A stretch of 12,528 bases of DNA from NCBI GenBank assembly GCA_030602145.1, contig JAUWAH010000024.1, positions 1 to 12,528 on the forward strand, given 5' to 3'. The position numbers and the translations under genes are program-made. The stretch is from Desulfobulbus sp. Its GTDB lineage: Bacteria; Desulfobacterota; Desulfobulbia; Desulfobulbales; Desulfobulbaceae. The notes below the pieces were generated by a model. It saw only the letters and a program-made list of their open reading frames with translations, made no database searches and had not been told where the DNA came from. Shown here piece by piece: positions 1 to 6,541 of the stretch (within the stretch, counting starts at the first letter, position 1; each line of letters opens with the position of its first letter).

Positions 1-2
1 AG

Positions 3-320
3 GAAGGGATCACCGAGGACGCATTGATGGAGATGGCCCTGGAGGCCGGCGCCGAGGATGTGGTGGAGGAGGAGGACGGCTTCCAGATTGTAACCCCTCC
101 CGAGGCGTTCAACGATGTGGTCGAGCAACTGGAAAAGAGCAATATCAAATTCTCCGACGCCAGCCTCTCCATGGTCCCCAAGAACAGCATCGAGGTCACC
201 GAAGAGAAAACGGCCCGATCCCTGTTGCGTCTTCTGGAGAACCTCGAAGACCACGACGATGTCCAGAAAGTGCACGCCAACTTCGATATCGACGATGAAC
301 TGATGGAGCAGTTGTCCTGA
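3..320 (+). CDS. yebC: YebC/PmpR family protein, C-terminal part (5' end outside window)
   Basis: This is the last 105 codons of a YebC/PmpR-family protein, open from the left edge of the window and ending at TGA 318-320. Recognition rests on the C-terminal domain: a run beginning EGITEDALMEMALEAGAEDV, an acidic stretch, then a segment on 'SMVPKNSIEVTEEKTARSLL', and the usual acidic tail containing NFDIDDELM. Family members were first described as DNA-binding regulators, and more recent work links them to relief of ribosome stalling; the sequence here cannot choose between these roles. YebC genes very often sit just upstream of ruvC, as here: ruvC begins 15 nt downstream, so the two are probably co-transcribed. 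The TTG/ATG codons at 24-29 are internal and not a true start, because homology continues to the window edge. Confidence 0.93.
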   Translation, partial: EGITEDALMEMALEAGAEDVVEEEDGFQIVTPPEAFNDVVEQLEKSNIKFSDASLSMVPKNSIEVTEEKTARSLLRLLENLEDHDDVQKVHANFDIDDELMEQLS

Positions 321-335
321 CGGGCTGACCGGCCG

Positions 336-884
336 ATGCGCATCCTCGGTATTGATCCCGGTTCACGGGTCACGGGATACGGAGTGATCGCCACCGACGG
401 GCATGCCATCGGTTTCGTCGCCTGCGGCACCATCCGTACCGGCGGCGAGACCGATTTTCCCCGCAGGCTCCTGACCATTTTCCGGGACCTGTGCGAGGTG
501 ATCAGTGTGCATGGTCCGACGGTGGCGGCGGTCGAAGACATGTTCGTCGACCGCAATCCCCGTTCGGCCCTCAAACTCGGGCAGGCGCGGGGCGCGGCAG
601 TGGTGGCGGCCCTGCACAACAACCTGGCAGTCTACGATTATCCCGCCCGGACGGTCAAGCAGGCCGTGGCCGGTTACGGCCAGGCCGAGAAATCTCAGGT
701 GCAGCACATGGTGCGGACCCTGTTGGGGCTCGATGCCATGCCGTCAACGGATGCCGCCGATGCGCTGGCCGTGGCCATTTGTCATGCCCATCATCGATTC
801 ATGCATCCTGCCGAGATTCTCCGGCCGTCATCCGTTGCCGAAGATGTGCCTGCCTCCGGGTTTCAAGCCGACGGACGCCGATGA
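336..884 (+). CDS. ruvC: Crossover junction endodeoxyribonuclease RuvC
   Basis: RuvC (182 aa) is the dimeric Mg-dependent nuclease that cuts Holliday junctions symmetrically after RuvAB branch migration. The acidic catalytic set is visible: D7 in the N-terminal MRILGIDPGS motif, E67 in VAAVEDMF, and D139 and D142 in STDAADALAVA, close to the E. coli positions D7/E66/D138/D141. Length is normal or slightly long (E. coli 173 aa), with a short unconserved tail after AICHAHHRF. ATG 336 is chosen because it places the family's N-terminal motif at the start; no clear Shine-Dalgarno is seen, so translation may be coupled to yebC 15 nt upstream. The stop overlaps the ruvA start by 4 nt (ATGA, 881-884), a classic sign of coupled translation. 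Confidence 0.97.
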   Translation: MRILGIDPGSRVTGYGVIATDGHAIGFVACGTIRTGGETDFPRRLLTIFRDLCEVISVHGPTVAAVEDMFVDRNPRSALKLGQARGAAVVAALHNNLAVYDYPARTVKQAVAGYGQAEKSQVQHMVRTLLGLDAMPSTDAADALAVAICHAHHRFMHPAEILRPSSVAEDVPASGFQADGRR

Positions 885-1507
885 TAGCTTCCCTCAGTGG
901 TCTTGTTCTCGCCAAAAGTCCCCAGGCCATCGTGGTCGATGTGGGCGGAGTGGGCTATGAAGCCTTTGTTTCCGGGCGAACCTACGATGCCCTGCCTGAA
1001 ATAGGCCACGCCTGTTTCCTCTTTGTGCAGACGGTGGTCCGGGAAGATGCGATCACCCTCTATGGTTTTCATAAGAAGGAGGAGAAGGAGTTGTTTCTTC
1101 TCCTCGTCGCCGTGTCCGGCATCGGCCCCAGGCTGGCACTGACCATCCTCTCGGGCATCGGCGTCGATGCTCTGCGGCAGGCGATCATCGGCAAGGATGT
1201 GTCGCGTCTGACGGCTCTGCCCGGGGTGGGCAAGAAAACGGCCCAGCGACTGTGCGTGGAGTTGGCGGAGAAGGTTGGCGGCAGTGCGGATTTCATGGCG
1301 GAGACGGTGGCCGCGCGGTTGTCGGCCTCCATGTCGGCACCGGATGCCATGGCCGACGCAGCCTCGGCCCTTATCAATCTCGGCTATTCCCAAGTGACCG
1401 CCTGGCAGGCCTTGCGGTCGGTGGAACAGCAACTACCCGAGGGAACGGAACCCCTTCGGGTCGAGGAGCTGATCCGCCGGGCTCTACAATCTTTGGCGGC
1501 AAGATAG
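881..1507 (+). CDS. ruvA: Holliday junction branch migration complex subunit RuvA
   Basis: RuvA (208 aa) binds four-way junctions as a tetramer or octamer and loads the RuvB hexamers. The N-terminal OB-fold domain begins MIASLSG and includes the family pattern VDVGGVGYE (residues 19-27) and VVREDAITLYGF. Two helix-hairpin-helix DNA-binding motifs follow: SGIGPR (79-84) and LPGVGKK (113-119). The C-terminal domain III, which contacts RuvB, spans about 155-208. ATG 881 is chosen although the frame stays open upstream to 491, because MIASLSG aligns with the usual N-terminus and lies in the 4-nt overlap with ruvC. Length matches E. coli RuvA (203 aa). It sits 24 nt before ruvB in a ruvCAB order. 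Confidence 0.97.
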   Translation: MIASLSGLVLAKSPQAIVVDVGGVGYEAFVSGRTYDALPEIGHACFLFVQTVVREDAITLYGFHKKEEKELFLLLVAVSGIGPRLALTILSGIGVDALRQAIIGKDVSRLTALPGVGKKTAQRLCVELAEKVGGSADFMAETVAARLSASMSAPDAMADAASALINLGYSQVTAWQALRSVEQQLPEGTEPLRVEELIRRALQSLAAR

Positions 1508-1531
1508 ACGGCGCGAGGCGGAAAAGAGGCG

Positions 1532-2599
1532 ATGAAGCACGAAGAGCCCCTGATCGGTAAACGACTGGTCGAATCCGGCACCCTGCCCGAGGATGTGCAG
1601 GGAGGACAGGAGATCCGTCCCCGCCGTCTGGTCGACTACATCGGTCAGGATCAGGTCAAGGAGAGCCTGCGGGTGTTCATCCAGGCAGCCCGGCAGCGGG
1701 GCGAACCGCTGGATCATGTCCTCTTTCACGGGTTTCCCGGCCTTGGTAAAACAACGCTTGCCTACATCATCGCCAATGAAATGGGTGCCGGCATCAAGGT
1801 CACCTCGGGCCCGGTCATCGAACGGCCCGGCGATCTGGCCGCCATCCTCACCAGCCTGCAGGCAGGTGATGTCCTCTTCATTGACGAGATCCACCGGCTC
1901 AATCATGTGGTTGAGGAAATTCTCTATCCGGCGATGGAGGATTTTCAGCTTGATTTGGTCATTGGTCAGGGACCGGGTGCCAGGTCGGTAAAAATGGATT
2001 TGCCCCGCTTTACCCTCGTCGGGGCGACGACCCGGACAGGACTTTTGACCCCACCGCTCCGGGACCGTTTTGGCGTGATTCTTCGTTTGGAATATTACAC
2101 CCCCGAACAACTGGTAACCATCATTCAGCGTACCGCCAGGGTGCTCAACATCGACATCGACGATGAGGGTGCCATGGAGTTGGGGCGGCGGTCGCGGGGT
2201 ACTCCCCGGATAGCCAACCGGTTGCTGCGCCGGGTCCGGGACTTTTCCGAGGTCGGCGGGCATCGGGTGGTGAACCGGCAGGTGGCCGACGAGGCACTGG
2301 TCATGCTCAATGTCGACCGGCTTGGTCTGGATGAGATGGATCGCAGGATTCTACTCACCTTGATCGAGAAATTCCAGGGTGGCCCCATCGGCCTGGAGAC
2401 CTTGTCAACCGCCGTCTGCGAAGAAAAAACCACCCTGGAAGACGTCTACGAACCCTTTCTCATTCAATCCGGTTTTCTGTTCCGGACCCCCAGGGGCCGG
2501 ATGGCCACCGCCGCCGCCTACGAACACTTCGGCCTGCCGGCCCGCGCCGGTCTCATCCAGCAACCCGGCCTCTTTGACGATGCCGACCAGCGTGGTTGA
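1532..2599 (+). CDS. ruvB: Holliday junction branch migration ATPase RuvB
   Basis: RuvB (355 aa) is the AAA+ hexameric motor that drives branch migration on RuvA-bound junctions. Visible motifs are Walker [10 protein letters not shown] (67-75, Lys73), Walker [10 protein letters not shown] (D118, E119), the sensor/arginine-finger region [18 protein letters not shown] (about 164-181), the sensor-2-like [17 protein letters not shown], and a C-terminal winged-helix domain with the [10 protein letters not shown] signature. One oddity is that the second Walker A residue is Phe68 where GPPGLGKTT is usual; Lys73 and the rest are intact, so an active enzyme is expected. ATG 1532 fits the family length and has an AGAGG just upstream (1525-1529), though close to the start. 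It appears to be the last gene of the upstream group; a 310-nt gap follows. Confidence 0.97.
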   Translation: MKHEEPLIGKRLVESGTLPEDVQGGQEIRPRRLVDYIGQDQVKESLRVFIQAARQRGEPLDHVLFHGFPGLGKTTLAYIIANEMGAGIKVTSGPVIERPGDLAAILTSLQAGDVLFIDEIHRLNHVVEEILYPAMEDFQLDLVIGQGPGARSVKMDLPRFTLVGATTRTGLLTPPLRDRFGVILRLEYYTPEQLVTIIQRTARVLNIDIDDEGAMELGRRSRGTPRIANRLLRRVRDFSEVGGHRVVNRQVADEALVMLNVDRLGLDEMDRRILLTLIEKFQGGPIGLETLSTAVCEEKTTLEDVYEPFLIQSGFLFRTPRGRMATAAAYEHFGLPARAGLIQQPGLFDDADQRG

Positions 2600-2819
2600 A
2601 CGCCACCACCGCCCGTCCAAACCGACCTTGTCCGTGCTCCTTTTCCTGCCCCGTTAAGAAACCCAGCTGTCCTCACCACCCAGGCCGTTTTCAGGCGACA
2701 GGGCAGGTAGCCTTGGCTCGTTCTCTTGTTTATCTTGTTTTTTTGTCGTCACTTTTATTCGCCTTCCCGACTTGCCAATATTCCTCGTATGAGGCGGCGT
2801 ACGCTCCCTGTCTTTTTCC
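2600..2819 (+). other. Non-coding gap between ruvB and the mraZ promoter
   Basis: With the promoter, operator and leader listed separately, the ruvB-mraZ gap is 310 nt. This first part shows no supportable gene. It changes from C-rich (2600-2700) to T-rich (about 2716-2762, with a T7 run at 2738-2744). The longest inverted repeat noticed is CCTGCCC 2645-2651 against GGGCAGG 2701-2707, with an inner CTGTC/GACAG pair (2667-2671, 2697-2701). The loop is long and the two stems share a base, so this is only a weak candidate for a ruvB terminator. A 75-codon frame at 2596-2823 looks spurious. Confidence 0.5.
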
Positions 2820-2846
2820 TTGACTCCGGTGGCTGGTTCGTATACT
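2820..2846 (+). promoter_or_regulatory. Predicted sigma70-type promoter of the mra/dcw operon (Pmra)
   Basis: A TTGACT -35 hexamer (2820-2825, five of six matches to TTGACA) is followed by TATACT (2841-2846, five of six matches to TATAAT). The spacer is 15 nt, shorter than the ideal 17; an overlapping -10 register at 2843-2849 (TACTAAT) would give 17. The expected transcription start is near 2853, just before the MraZ-type repeats, leaving a leader of roughly 55-60 nt before mraZ. This is the only obvious promoter in the window and sits where Pmra lies in other bacteria. It is a prediction from sequence alone. Confidence 0.65.
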
Positions 2847-2856
2847 AATGGGTCAT

Positions 2857-2893
2857 GGAGTGGTGAAAAGTGGTTTAAAGGGGTTGAAAGTGG
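2857..2893 (+). promoter_or_regulatory. Predicted MraZ operator: four direct repeats with 10-bp period
   Basis: Four 7-mers are spaced exactly 10 bp apart: GGAGTGG (2857-2863), AAAGTGG (2867-2873), AAAGGGG (2877-2883) and AAAGTGG (2887-2893). A degenerate fifth (AAGGGGC, 2897-2903) merges with the ribosome binding site. Known MraZ operators are direct repeats on this period: TGGGN separated by 5 nt in E. coli, and AAAGTG[T/G] plus 3 nt in Mycoplasma. The one-helical-turn spacing fits a ring-shaped MraZ oligomer touching one DNA face. The boxes lie directly after the predicted -10 and before mraZ, so MraZ binding could block promoter escape or early elongation. Assignment to MraZ is inference from spacing, sequence and position. 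Confidence 0.75.
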
Positions 2894-2894
2894 C

Positions 2895-2902
2895 GGAAGG
2901 GG
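2895..2902 (+). promoter_or_regulatory. Ribosome binding site for mraZ (GTG start at 2910)
   Basis: GGAAGGGG at 2895-2902 lies 7 nt before GTG 2910 and favours that start. A competing site, AGGAG at 2928-2932, lies only 4 nt before an in-frame GTG at 2937. The two starts differ by nine codons. Confidence 0.5.
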
Positions 2903-2909
2903 CTCGGGC

Positions 2910-3389
2910 GTGACCGAACATGAACACAGGAGTGTTGTGCAGCGATTTCGGAGCCACTCGGAACACGCCCTTGATCCGAAAGGGCGATTGAACATACCGA
3001 GCCGGTTTCGCGAGGTGCTTCGCGAGCGTTACAACTCCGAGGATTTGATCGTGACCCATTGGGACAAATGTCTCCGTGCCTACCCGGTGGCCGAATGGGA
3101 AGCGGTTGAAGAGAAAATGATGTCCAAAGCCGAATACTCCGCGAATTTTAACAAGGCGGTCCGGTATATCACCGCCGGAGTGACGGAATGCCAGGTGGAC
3201 AAACAGGGGCGCATCCTGCTGCCGCAGACACTCAGAAACAGCATGAAGATCGACAAGGAAGTGGCGGTGATCGGCATGCTGAAGCATTTCGAAATCTGGG
3301 ACAAGAAAACCTGGGATGATGAGGCCGGTGAAACGCTTGAAAATTTCGACGATTTCAAAAGCGATCTGGCCAACCTCGGTATTCTCTAG
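2910..3389 (+). CDS. mraZ: Transcriptional regulator MraZ
   Basis: MraZ (159 aa from GTG 2910) is the AbrB-like regulator that binds the promoter of its own operon and controls dcw expression. The family hallmark is the tandem pair of DxxGR motifs: DPKGR (residues 22-26, followed by LNIPSRFR) and DKQGR (94-98, followed by ILLPQTLR), one in each swapped-hairpin half. The frame stays open upstream to TTG 2820, but that extension runs through the promoter and operator and is not coding. Two starts remain: GTG 2910 (SD GGAAGGGG at 7 nt) and GTG 2937 (150 aa, SD AGGAG at 4 nt). The shorter form is nearer E. coli MraZ (152 aa) and begins close to the usual FR-containing N-terminus, so the choice is open. 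It is the first gene of the operon, 13 nt before rsmH. Confidence 0.95.
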   Translation: MTEHEHRSVVQRFRSHSEHALDPKGRLNIPSRFREVLRERYNSEDLIVTHWDKCLRAYPVAEWEAVEEKMMSKAEYSANFNKAVRYITAGVTECQVDKQGRILLPQTLRNSMKIDKEVAVIGMLKHFEIWDKKTWDDEAGETLENFDDFKSDLANLGIL

Positions 3390-3402
3390 CCGATAACGGA
3401 CT

Positions 3403-4296
3403 ATGGTGCAAGCCTCCTGTGCGCTCCATGTCCCGGTGTTGCACGATGAGGTCCTGGCGTGGTTGCATCCCGGTGCCGACGGTCTGTATGTGGATGCCAC
3501 CCTGGGGCTTGGTGGGCATGCGCAGTCCATTCTGGAGCGGTCGGCACCCACCGGACGGTTGGTCGGCTTCGAATGGGATGAGGAGGCGGCAGAGAAGGCT
3601 GCCCAACGGTTGCAACCCTTTGCGGATCGCGTCCGGATCGTTCGGGCCTCCTACGCTGATTTGGTGCCCGAATTAGGCAAGCTGAAAGTGAGCGGTATCG
3701 ATGGCCTGGTAGCCGATCTCGGTGTCTCTTCCCTGCAACTTGACCGGGCGGAGCGAGGGTTCAGTTTCCGGTCGGACAGCGAGTTGGACATGCGCATGGA
3801 CCAGCGCAAGCCGCTGACCGCCGCCGAATTGGTTGCCAGGCTTTCGGAAGAACAGTTGGCCGATATTTTTTATCACTATGGCGAGGAACGGCAGGCACGA
3901 CGCATCGCCAGGTATCTGGTTCGGGCGCGCCAAACAGAATCGGTGACCACGACCAAGCGGCTGGCTGAGGTGGTAGCCGAGGCGGTGCCCCGAAAAGATC
4001 ATCCCACCAAGGTCCATGTAGCCACCAAGGTGTTTCAGGCTCTCCGGATTGCGGTGAACGGCGAACTCGACAACCTGACCAGGCTGCTCGCCACCGCACC
4101 CGAGGTCCTCAGGCTGGGTGCCAGAATCTGTTGCATCACCTTCCATTCCCTGGAGGATAGGATCGTGAAGCAAACTTTTGCCGACAACCCATCCTACCGG
4201 GTGCTGACCAAACGGCCGGTGGAGCCGTCGGTCGAAGAGGTGGCGCGCAATCCGCGGGCGAGGAGCGCCAAGCTGCGGGTGGCGGAAAGAACGTGA
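3403..4296 (+). CDS. rsmH: 16S rRNA (cytosine1402-N4)-methyltransferase RsmH (MraW)
   Basis: RsmH (297 aa) uses S-adenosylmethionine to N4-methylate C1402 of 16S rRNA in the decoding centre. Family features in order: HVPVLHDEVL at the N-terminus (9-18), SAM motif I VDATLGLGGH (30-39), GFEWDEEA (55-62; the SAM-ribose acidic position is Glu rather than the usual Asp), VADLGVSSLQLD (103-114), the RGFSFR...LDMRMD block (118-133), the FQALRIAVNGEL segment in the helical insertion, ITFHSLEDR, and a C-terminal NPRARSAKLRVAE. Length is normal (about 310 aa). ATG 3403 gives the standard N-terminus; only a weak GGA precedes it, and mraZ ends 13 nt upstream, so coupling is likely. A mraZ-rsmH-ftsL order is usual for the dcw cluster. 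Confidence 0.97.
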   Translation: MVQASCALHVPVLHDEVLAWLHPGADGLYVDATLGLGGHAQSILERSAPTGRLVGFEWDEEAAEKAAQRLQPFADRVRIVRASYADLVPELGKLKVSGIDGLVADLGVSSLQLDRAERGFSFRSDSELDMRMDQRKPLTAAELVARLSEEQLADIFYHYGEERQARRIARYLVRARQTESVTTTKRLAEVVAEAVPRKDHPTKVHVATKVFQALRIAVNGELDNLTRLLATAPEVLRLGARICCITFHSLEDRIVKQTFADNPSYRVLTKRPVEPSVEEVARNPRARSAKLRVAERT

Positions 4297-4322
4297 CGGC
4301 GATGGAGTGCATGAACCCATCG

Positions 4323-4329
4323 GGAGGAG
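4323..4329 (+). promoter_or_regulatory. Ribosome binding site that sets the ftsL start
   Basis: GGAGGAG (4323-4329), within a longer GGGAGGAGA run, lies 5 nt before ATG 4335. None of the upstream in-frame starts (GTG 4293, ATG 4302, ATG 4311) has a comparable site, so 4335 is preferred. Confidence 0.7.
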
Positions 4330-4334
4330 AAGAG

Positions 4335-4697
4335 ATGACATCACAAGTAAACGTTCGGGTCTACAGACCGCGTCAACAGGTGTTGTCGAAGGCGACGCAC
4401 CGAAAAGAGTCCCGGTTCGCGGGCGTGCTGTCCGGTGTGCGGACCAGGGTGCTCGCCGGACTGCTGGCCGTCTCTCTGGTGGTCGGTTTGGCGGTCACCC
4501 AGTGCATCCACGGGCTGATGACGACCATGCATGCCAAGGCGGAGCAGGTGCGCGTGGAGAACATGGCGGTGGCCGACAAGAACATGCGGCTTTTGGCGAC
4601 CCGGGCCCAGATGACCTCCAGAACCCAGGTGGCGGCACTGGCCAAGACCAAGTTGAACCTGTTTGAACCTGATCAGCGGCAGGTGCGTCGGATGTAG
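4335..4697 (+). CDS. ftsL: Cell division protein FtsL (small bitopic membrane protein)
   Basis: This 120-aa protein has the FtsL layout: a basic cytoplasmic N-terminus (about 1-38), one hydrophobic membrane segment (about 39-58, VLAGLLAVSLVVGLAVTQCI), and a short periplasmic helix (about 60-105) with coiled-coil character. It ends in an LNLFEPD motif like the LxLxxP end of many FtsL proteins. In known systems FtsL pairs with FtsB and FtsQ and activates the FtsW-FtsI septal synthase. Primary sequence is poorly conserved in this family, so the call rests on topology plus position between rsmH and ftsI. ATG 4335 is chosen for its strong GGAGGAG site; the frame is open back to GTG 4293, which would overlap rsmH. 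The next gene starts 7 nt downstream. It is notable that the putative partner downstream appears catalytically dead and that ftsW is not in its usual place. Confidence 0.85.
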   Translation: MTSQVNVRVYRPRQQVLSKATHRKESRFAGVLSGVRTRVLAGLLAVSLVVGLAVTQCIHGLMTTMHAKAEQVRVENMAVADKNMRLLATRAQMTSRTQVAALAKTKLNLFEPDQRQVRRM

Positions 4698-4704
4698 CTT
4701 GGCG

Positions 4705-6528
4705 ATGACGAAATCCCTCAGGTCCAGAAAGAAATCGCGACGATGGCTTTTTCCTTTTCTTTTCACCATAATTTTGCTGACAGCAGCTGGCGCCGTTCTG
4801 TATAGAATCCATCCCTCCCTCCAGGATATCGGCAGGATACTACAGTCTGCTGTCGGCAAAATTTCCTCTCGTTCAGCGGGCCAAACGCCCGCTGAAGCTG
4901 TTTTAAGGGGAACGGTGTACGATCGGCGCTGGCGGGAATTGGCAGTATCCTATCGGTTGTTTTCGGTGGTTGTCAATCCGGGAGAAGTGGGTGACCAGCG
5001 GAAGGCAGCGGAAGAGTTGGCCCGGGTGATCGGCGAGAAGCCGGAGGTTCTCGAGAATCGGCTGAAACATGCCCAGGATTCCTTTCTGCTTGCCGAGGAT
5101 CTTGATGCGCAACAGGCCGAACGAATCGAAGACCTCCAGCTCAAAGGGGTCACCTGCAGGGTCGAGGAGGCACGGTTCTACCCCGGTCACGCCACCGCCT
5201 CGCATGTGCTTGGCTTCATGGGCGATCGTGTCGGCCTTGCCGGAGTGGAAGGCAAATATGACACTGTCCTGCAGGCAGGAGGTTTTCGGAAAAGCAACAT
5301 TCCGGACATTGATTTCAAGGGACAGGAAACCCTGGGGACCGGAGGCGCCGATCTGGTGCTGACCCTGGACATGGAGTTGCAGAAACAGTTGGAAAACCGG
5401 TTCCGCGGTTATCTGGCGGCGCAGGGCGCGGAAAAGGGGATGGGGCTGGTGATCGAACCGGCCAGCGGCCGGATCGTCGCCCTGGTCAACCAGCCTTCGT
5501 TCAATCCCAATTATTTCTGGAAGGCCAGCGAAAGCAATCGGGTCAATCGCATCTATAACCATGTGCTCAACAAAGCCCTGATCCGGCCCGTTCTAGCCCG
5601 AGCCGCCGCCATCGAACGGGAAGGTCTGGAGGGACCGCCCCTGCTGCCGGTCACCGTTGCCGCTACCGATTACGGCTTTTCCGAACTGAAGCTGGAGGCC
5701 TTTGAACAGCAGATTCAACTGTACGGATCGGTGTTCGGCAACTGGGAGACAGGGCCAGGGTCACAGCAGGAGGAAGGTGGGGAGCAGGTGGTGACCGGGG
5801 TTCAGGTGGGGGTCACCTTGGCGAGCCTGGTCAACGGTGGCTGGCGGATCACTCCCTATGTGGTTGATTCCATTTACGACCATAAGACAGCCAGTCGCTA
5901 TCCGCGCAACAACGAGGCCACGGAAAAGATCCATGTGCTCGATCCGGCCCTGGGGGTGAAGATTCGCCGGGATCTGTTCACCAACTGGCTGTTGGAACAG
6001 GATAACCTGGTGGCCATCACCGCAGAGCATGCCCAGATGCGCAGGGAAAAGGCCTACTCGCGGTTTTCGATCCAGGAGATGTTCGTCGGCTTTGCGCCGG
6101 CCAGGCAGCCACGGTATCTGCTCCTGGTGGCGGTCGAACAGGATCACCTGTACCCCAGGTCCAACGACAAGGGGAGTGGCCTGGCGGCCCTTGAGGCCAT
6201 GGGCAAGGAACTGCTGGCAGGCTTTGTGAGGAGTTCGTCGGCGGAGACGGTTTCGGACCGTCCGCCGGAACGGAGCCGGGAAAACCTGCAACAGTTTTTC
6301 ATCAGCAAACGGCTGAACTTCCGCGAAGCACCTGGCAAGGCCAACGAGCCGGTCCCGGTGATGCCGCAGATGCGCGGCATGAGTCTGCGCAAGGGGCTGC
6401 AACAGATCGACAAGTTCAAGATGAAGGTACGGATCAACGGCAGCGGCCGGATTGTGGCTCAGTATCCGCTCCCCGGGCAGTCGTTGGTCGGTATCGACGA
6501 ATGCATACTCACCCTTGATTCGAAGTGA
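4705..6528 (+). CDS. ftsI: FtsI/PBP3-like division protein with degenerate transpeptidase site and C-terminal PASTA domain
   Basis: A 607-aa class B penicillin-binding protein homologue in the ftsI position. Seen: a basic N-terminus and one membrane segment (about 14-33); the pedestal motifs RGTVYDR (68-74), ARFYPGHATASHVLGF (from about 156) and GLAGVE (177-182); penicillin-binding fold segments GLVIEPASGRIVALVNQPSFNPN, VTGVQVGVTLASLVNGGW (in about 361-386) and FVGFAPARQPRYLLLVAV (from 460); and a C-terminal PASTA domain (about 548-607). The catalytic motifs are missing: SxxK aligns to A291-L-I-R294, SxN to A320-T-D322, and KTG to T439-A-E441 inside VAITAEHAQ (normally VAGKTGTAQ). The first two motif sites are 29 residues apart, against about 52 in E. 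coli PBP3. The frame is uninterrupted and in register on both sides of each site, which argues for a maintained pseudoenzyme, perhaps a scaffold for FtsL or other divisome proteins. ATG 4705 is chosen over TTG 4663, which lies inside ftsL. Confidence 0.88.
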   Translation: MTKSLRSRKKSRRWLFPFLFTIILLTAAGAVLYRIHPSLQDIGRILQSAVGKISSRSAGQTPAEAVLRGTVYDRRWRELAVSYRLFSVVVNPGEVGDQRKAAEELARVIGEKPEVLENRLKHAQDSFLLAEDLDAQQAERIEDLQLKGVTCRVEEARFYPGHATASHVLGFMGDRVGLAGVEGKYDTVLQAGGFRKSNIPDIDFKGQETLGTGGADLVLTLDMELQKQLENRFRGYLAAQGAEKGMGLVIEPASGRIVALVNQPSFNPNYFWKASESNRVNRIYNHVLNKALIRPVLARAAAIEREGLEGPPLLPVTVAATDYGFSELKLEAFEQQIQLYGSVFGNWETGPGSQQEEGGEQVVTGVQVGVTLASLVNGGWRITPYVVDSIYDHKTASRYPRNNEATEKIHVLDPALGVKIRRDLFTNWLLEQDNLVAITAEHAQMRREKAYSRFSIQEMFVGFAPARQPRYLLLVAVEQDHLYPRSNDKGSGLAALEAMGKELLAGFVRSSSAETVSDRPPERSRENLQQFFISKRLNFREAPGKANEPVPVMPQMRGMSLRKGLQQIDKFKMKVRINGSGRIVAQYPLPGQSLVGIDECILTLDSK

Positions 6529-6541
6529 GCACTGTACGGCA

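Noticed and set aside
491..880. Upstream open extension of the ruvA frame
   Set aside because: Overlaps ruvC in another frame, and the protein text before MIASLSG is low-complexity shadow.
1484..2263. 259-codon minus-strand frame opposite ruvB
   Set aside because: No recognisable motif, and it lies fully antisense to the conserved RuvB AAA+ domain.
2645..2744. Rho-independent terminator after ruvB
   Set aside because: The CCTGCCC/GGGCAGG stem has a loop of about 49 nt, and the T7 run lies more than 30 nt beyond it. The small AGCC/GGCT hairpin at 2709-2718 has a 2-nt loop. Neither is a standard terminator.
2596..2823. 75-codon plus-strand frame after ruvB with a hydrophobic C-terminal half
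   Set aside because: TTG start overlapping the ruvB stop, no ribosome site, C/T-rich composition typical of non-coding DNA, and it ends within the -35 element. The hydrophobic stretch comes from the T-rich run.
2820..2909. N-terminal extension of MraZ to TTG 2820
   Set aside because: The extension would translate the -35/-10 elements and the operator repeats; MraZ proteins are about 150 aa.
2853..3551. 232-codon minus-strand frame across mraZ and the rsmH start
   Set aside because: Crosses the operator and two well-supported genes on the other strand; no family features.
4663..4704. N-terminal extension of the FtsI-like protein to TTG 4663
   Set aside because: Lies inside the end of ftsL. 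ATG 4705 gives the expected basic N-terminus before the membrane segment, 7 nt after the ftsL stop.
4705..6528. Loss of the FtsI motifs explained by compensating frameshifts or assembly error
   Set aside because: Conserved residues are in register immediately before and after each motif (NR before and AAA after the first, LY...FG after the second, VA before and AQ after the third), and no stop interrupts the frame. A simple frameshift would have destroyed these flanks.
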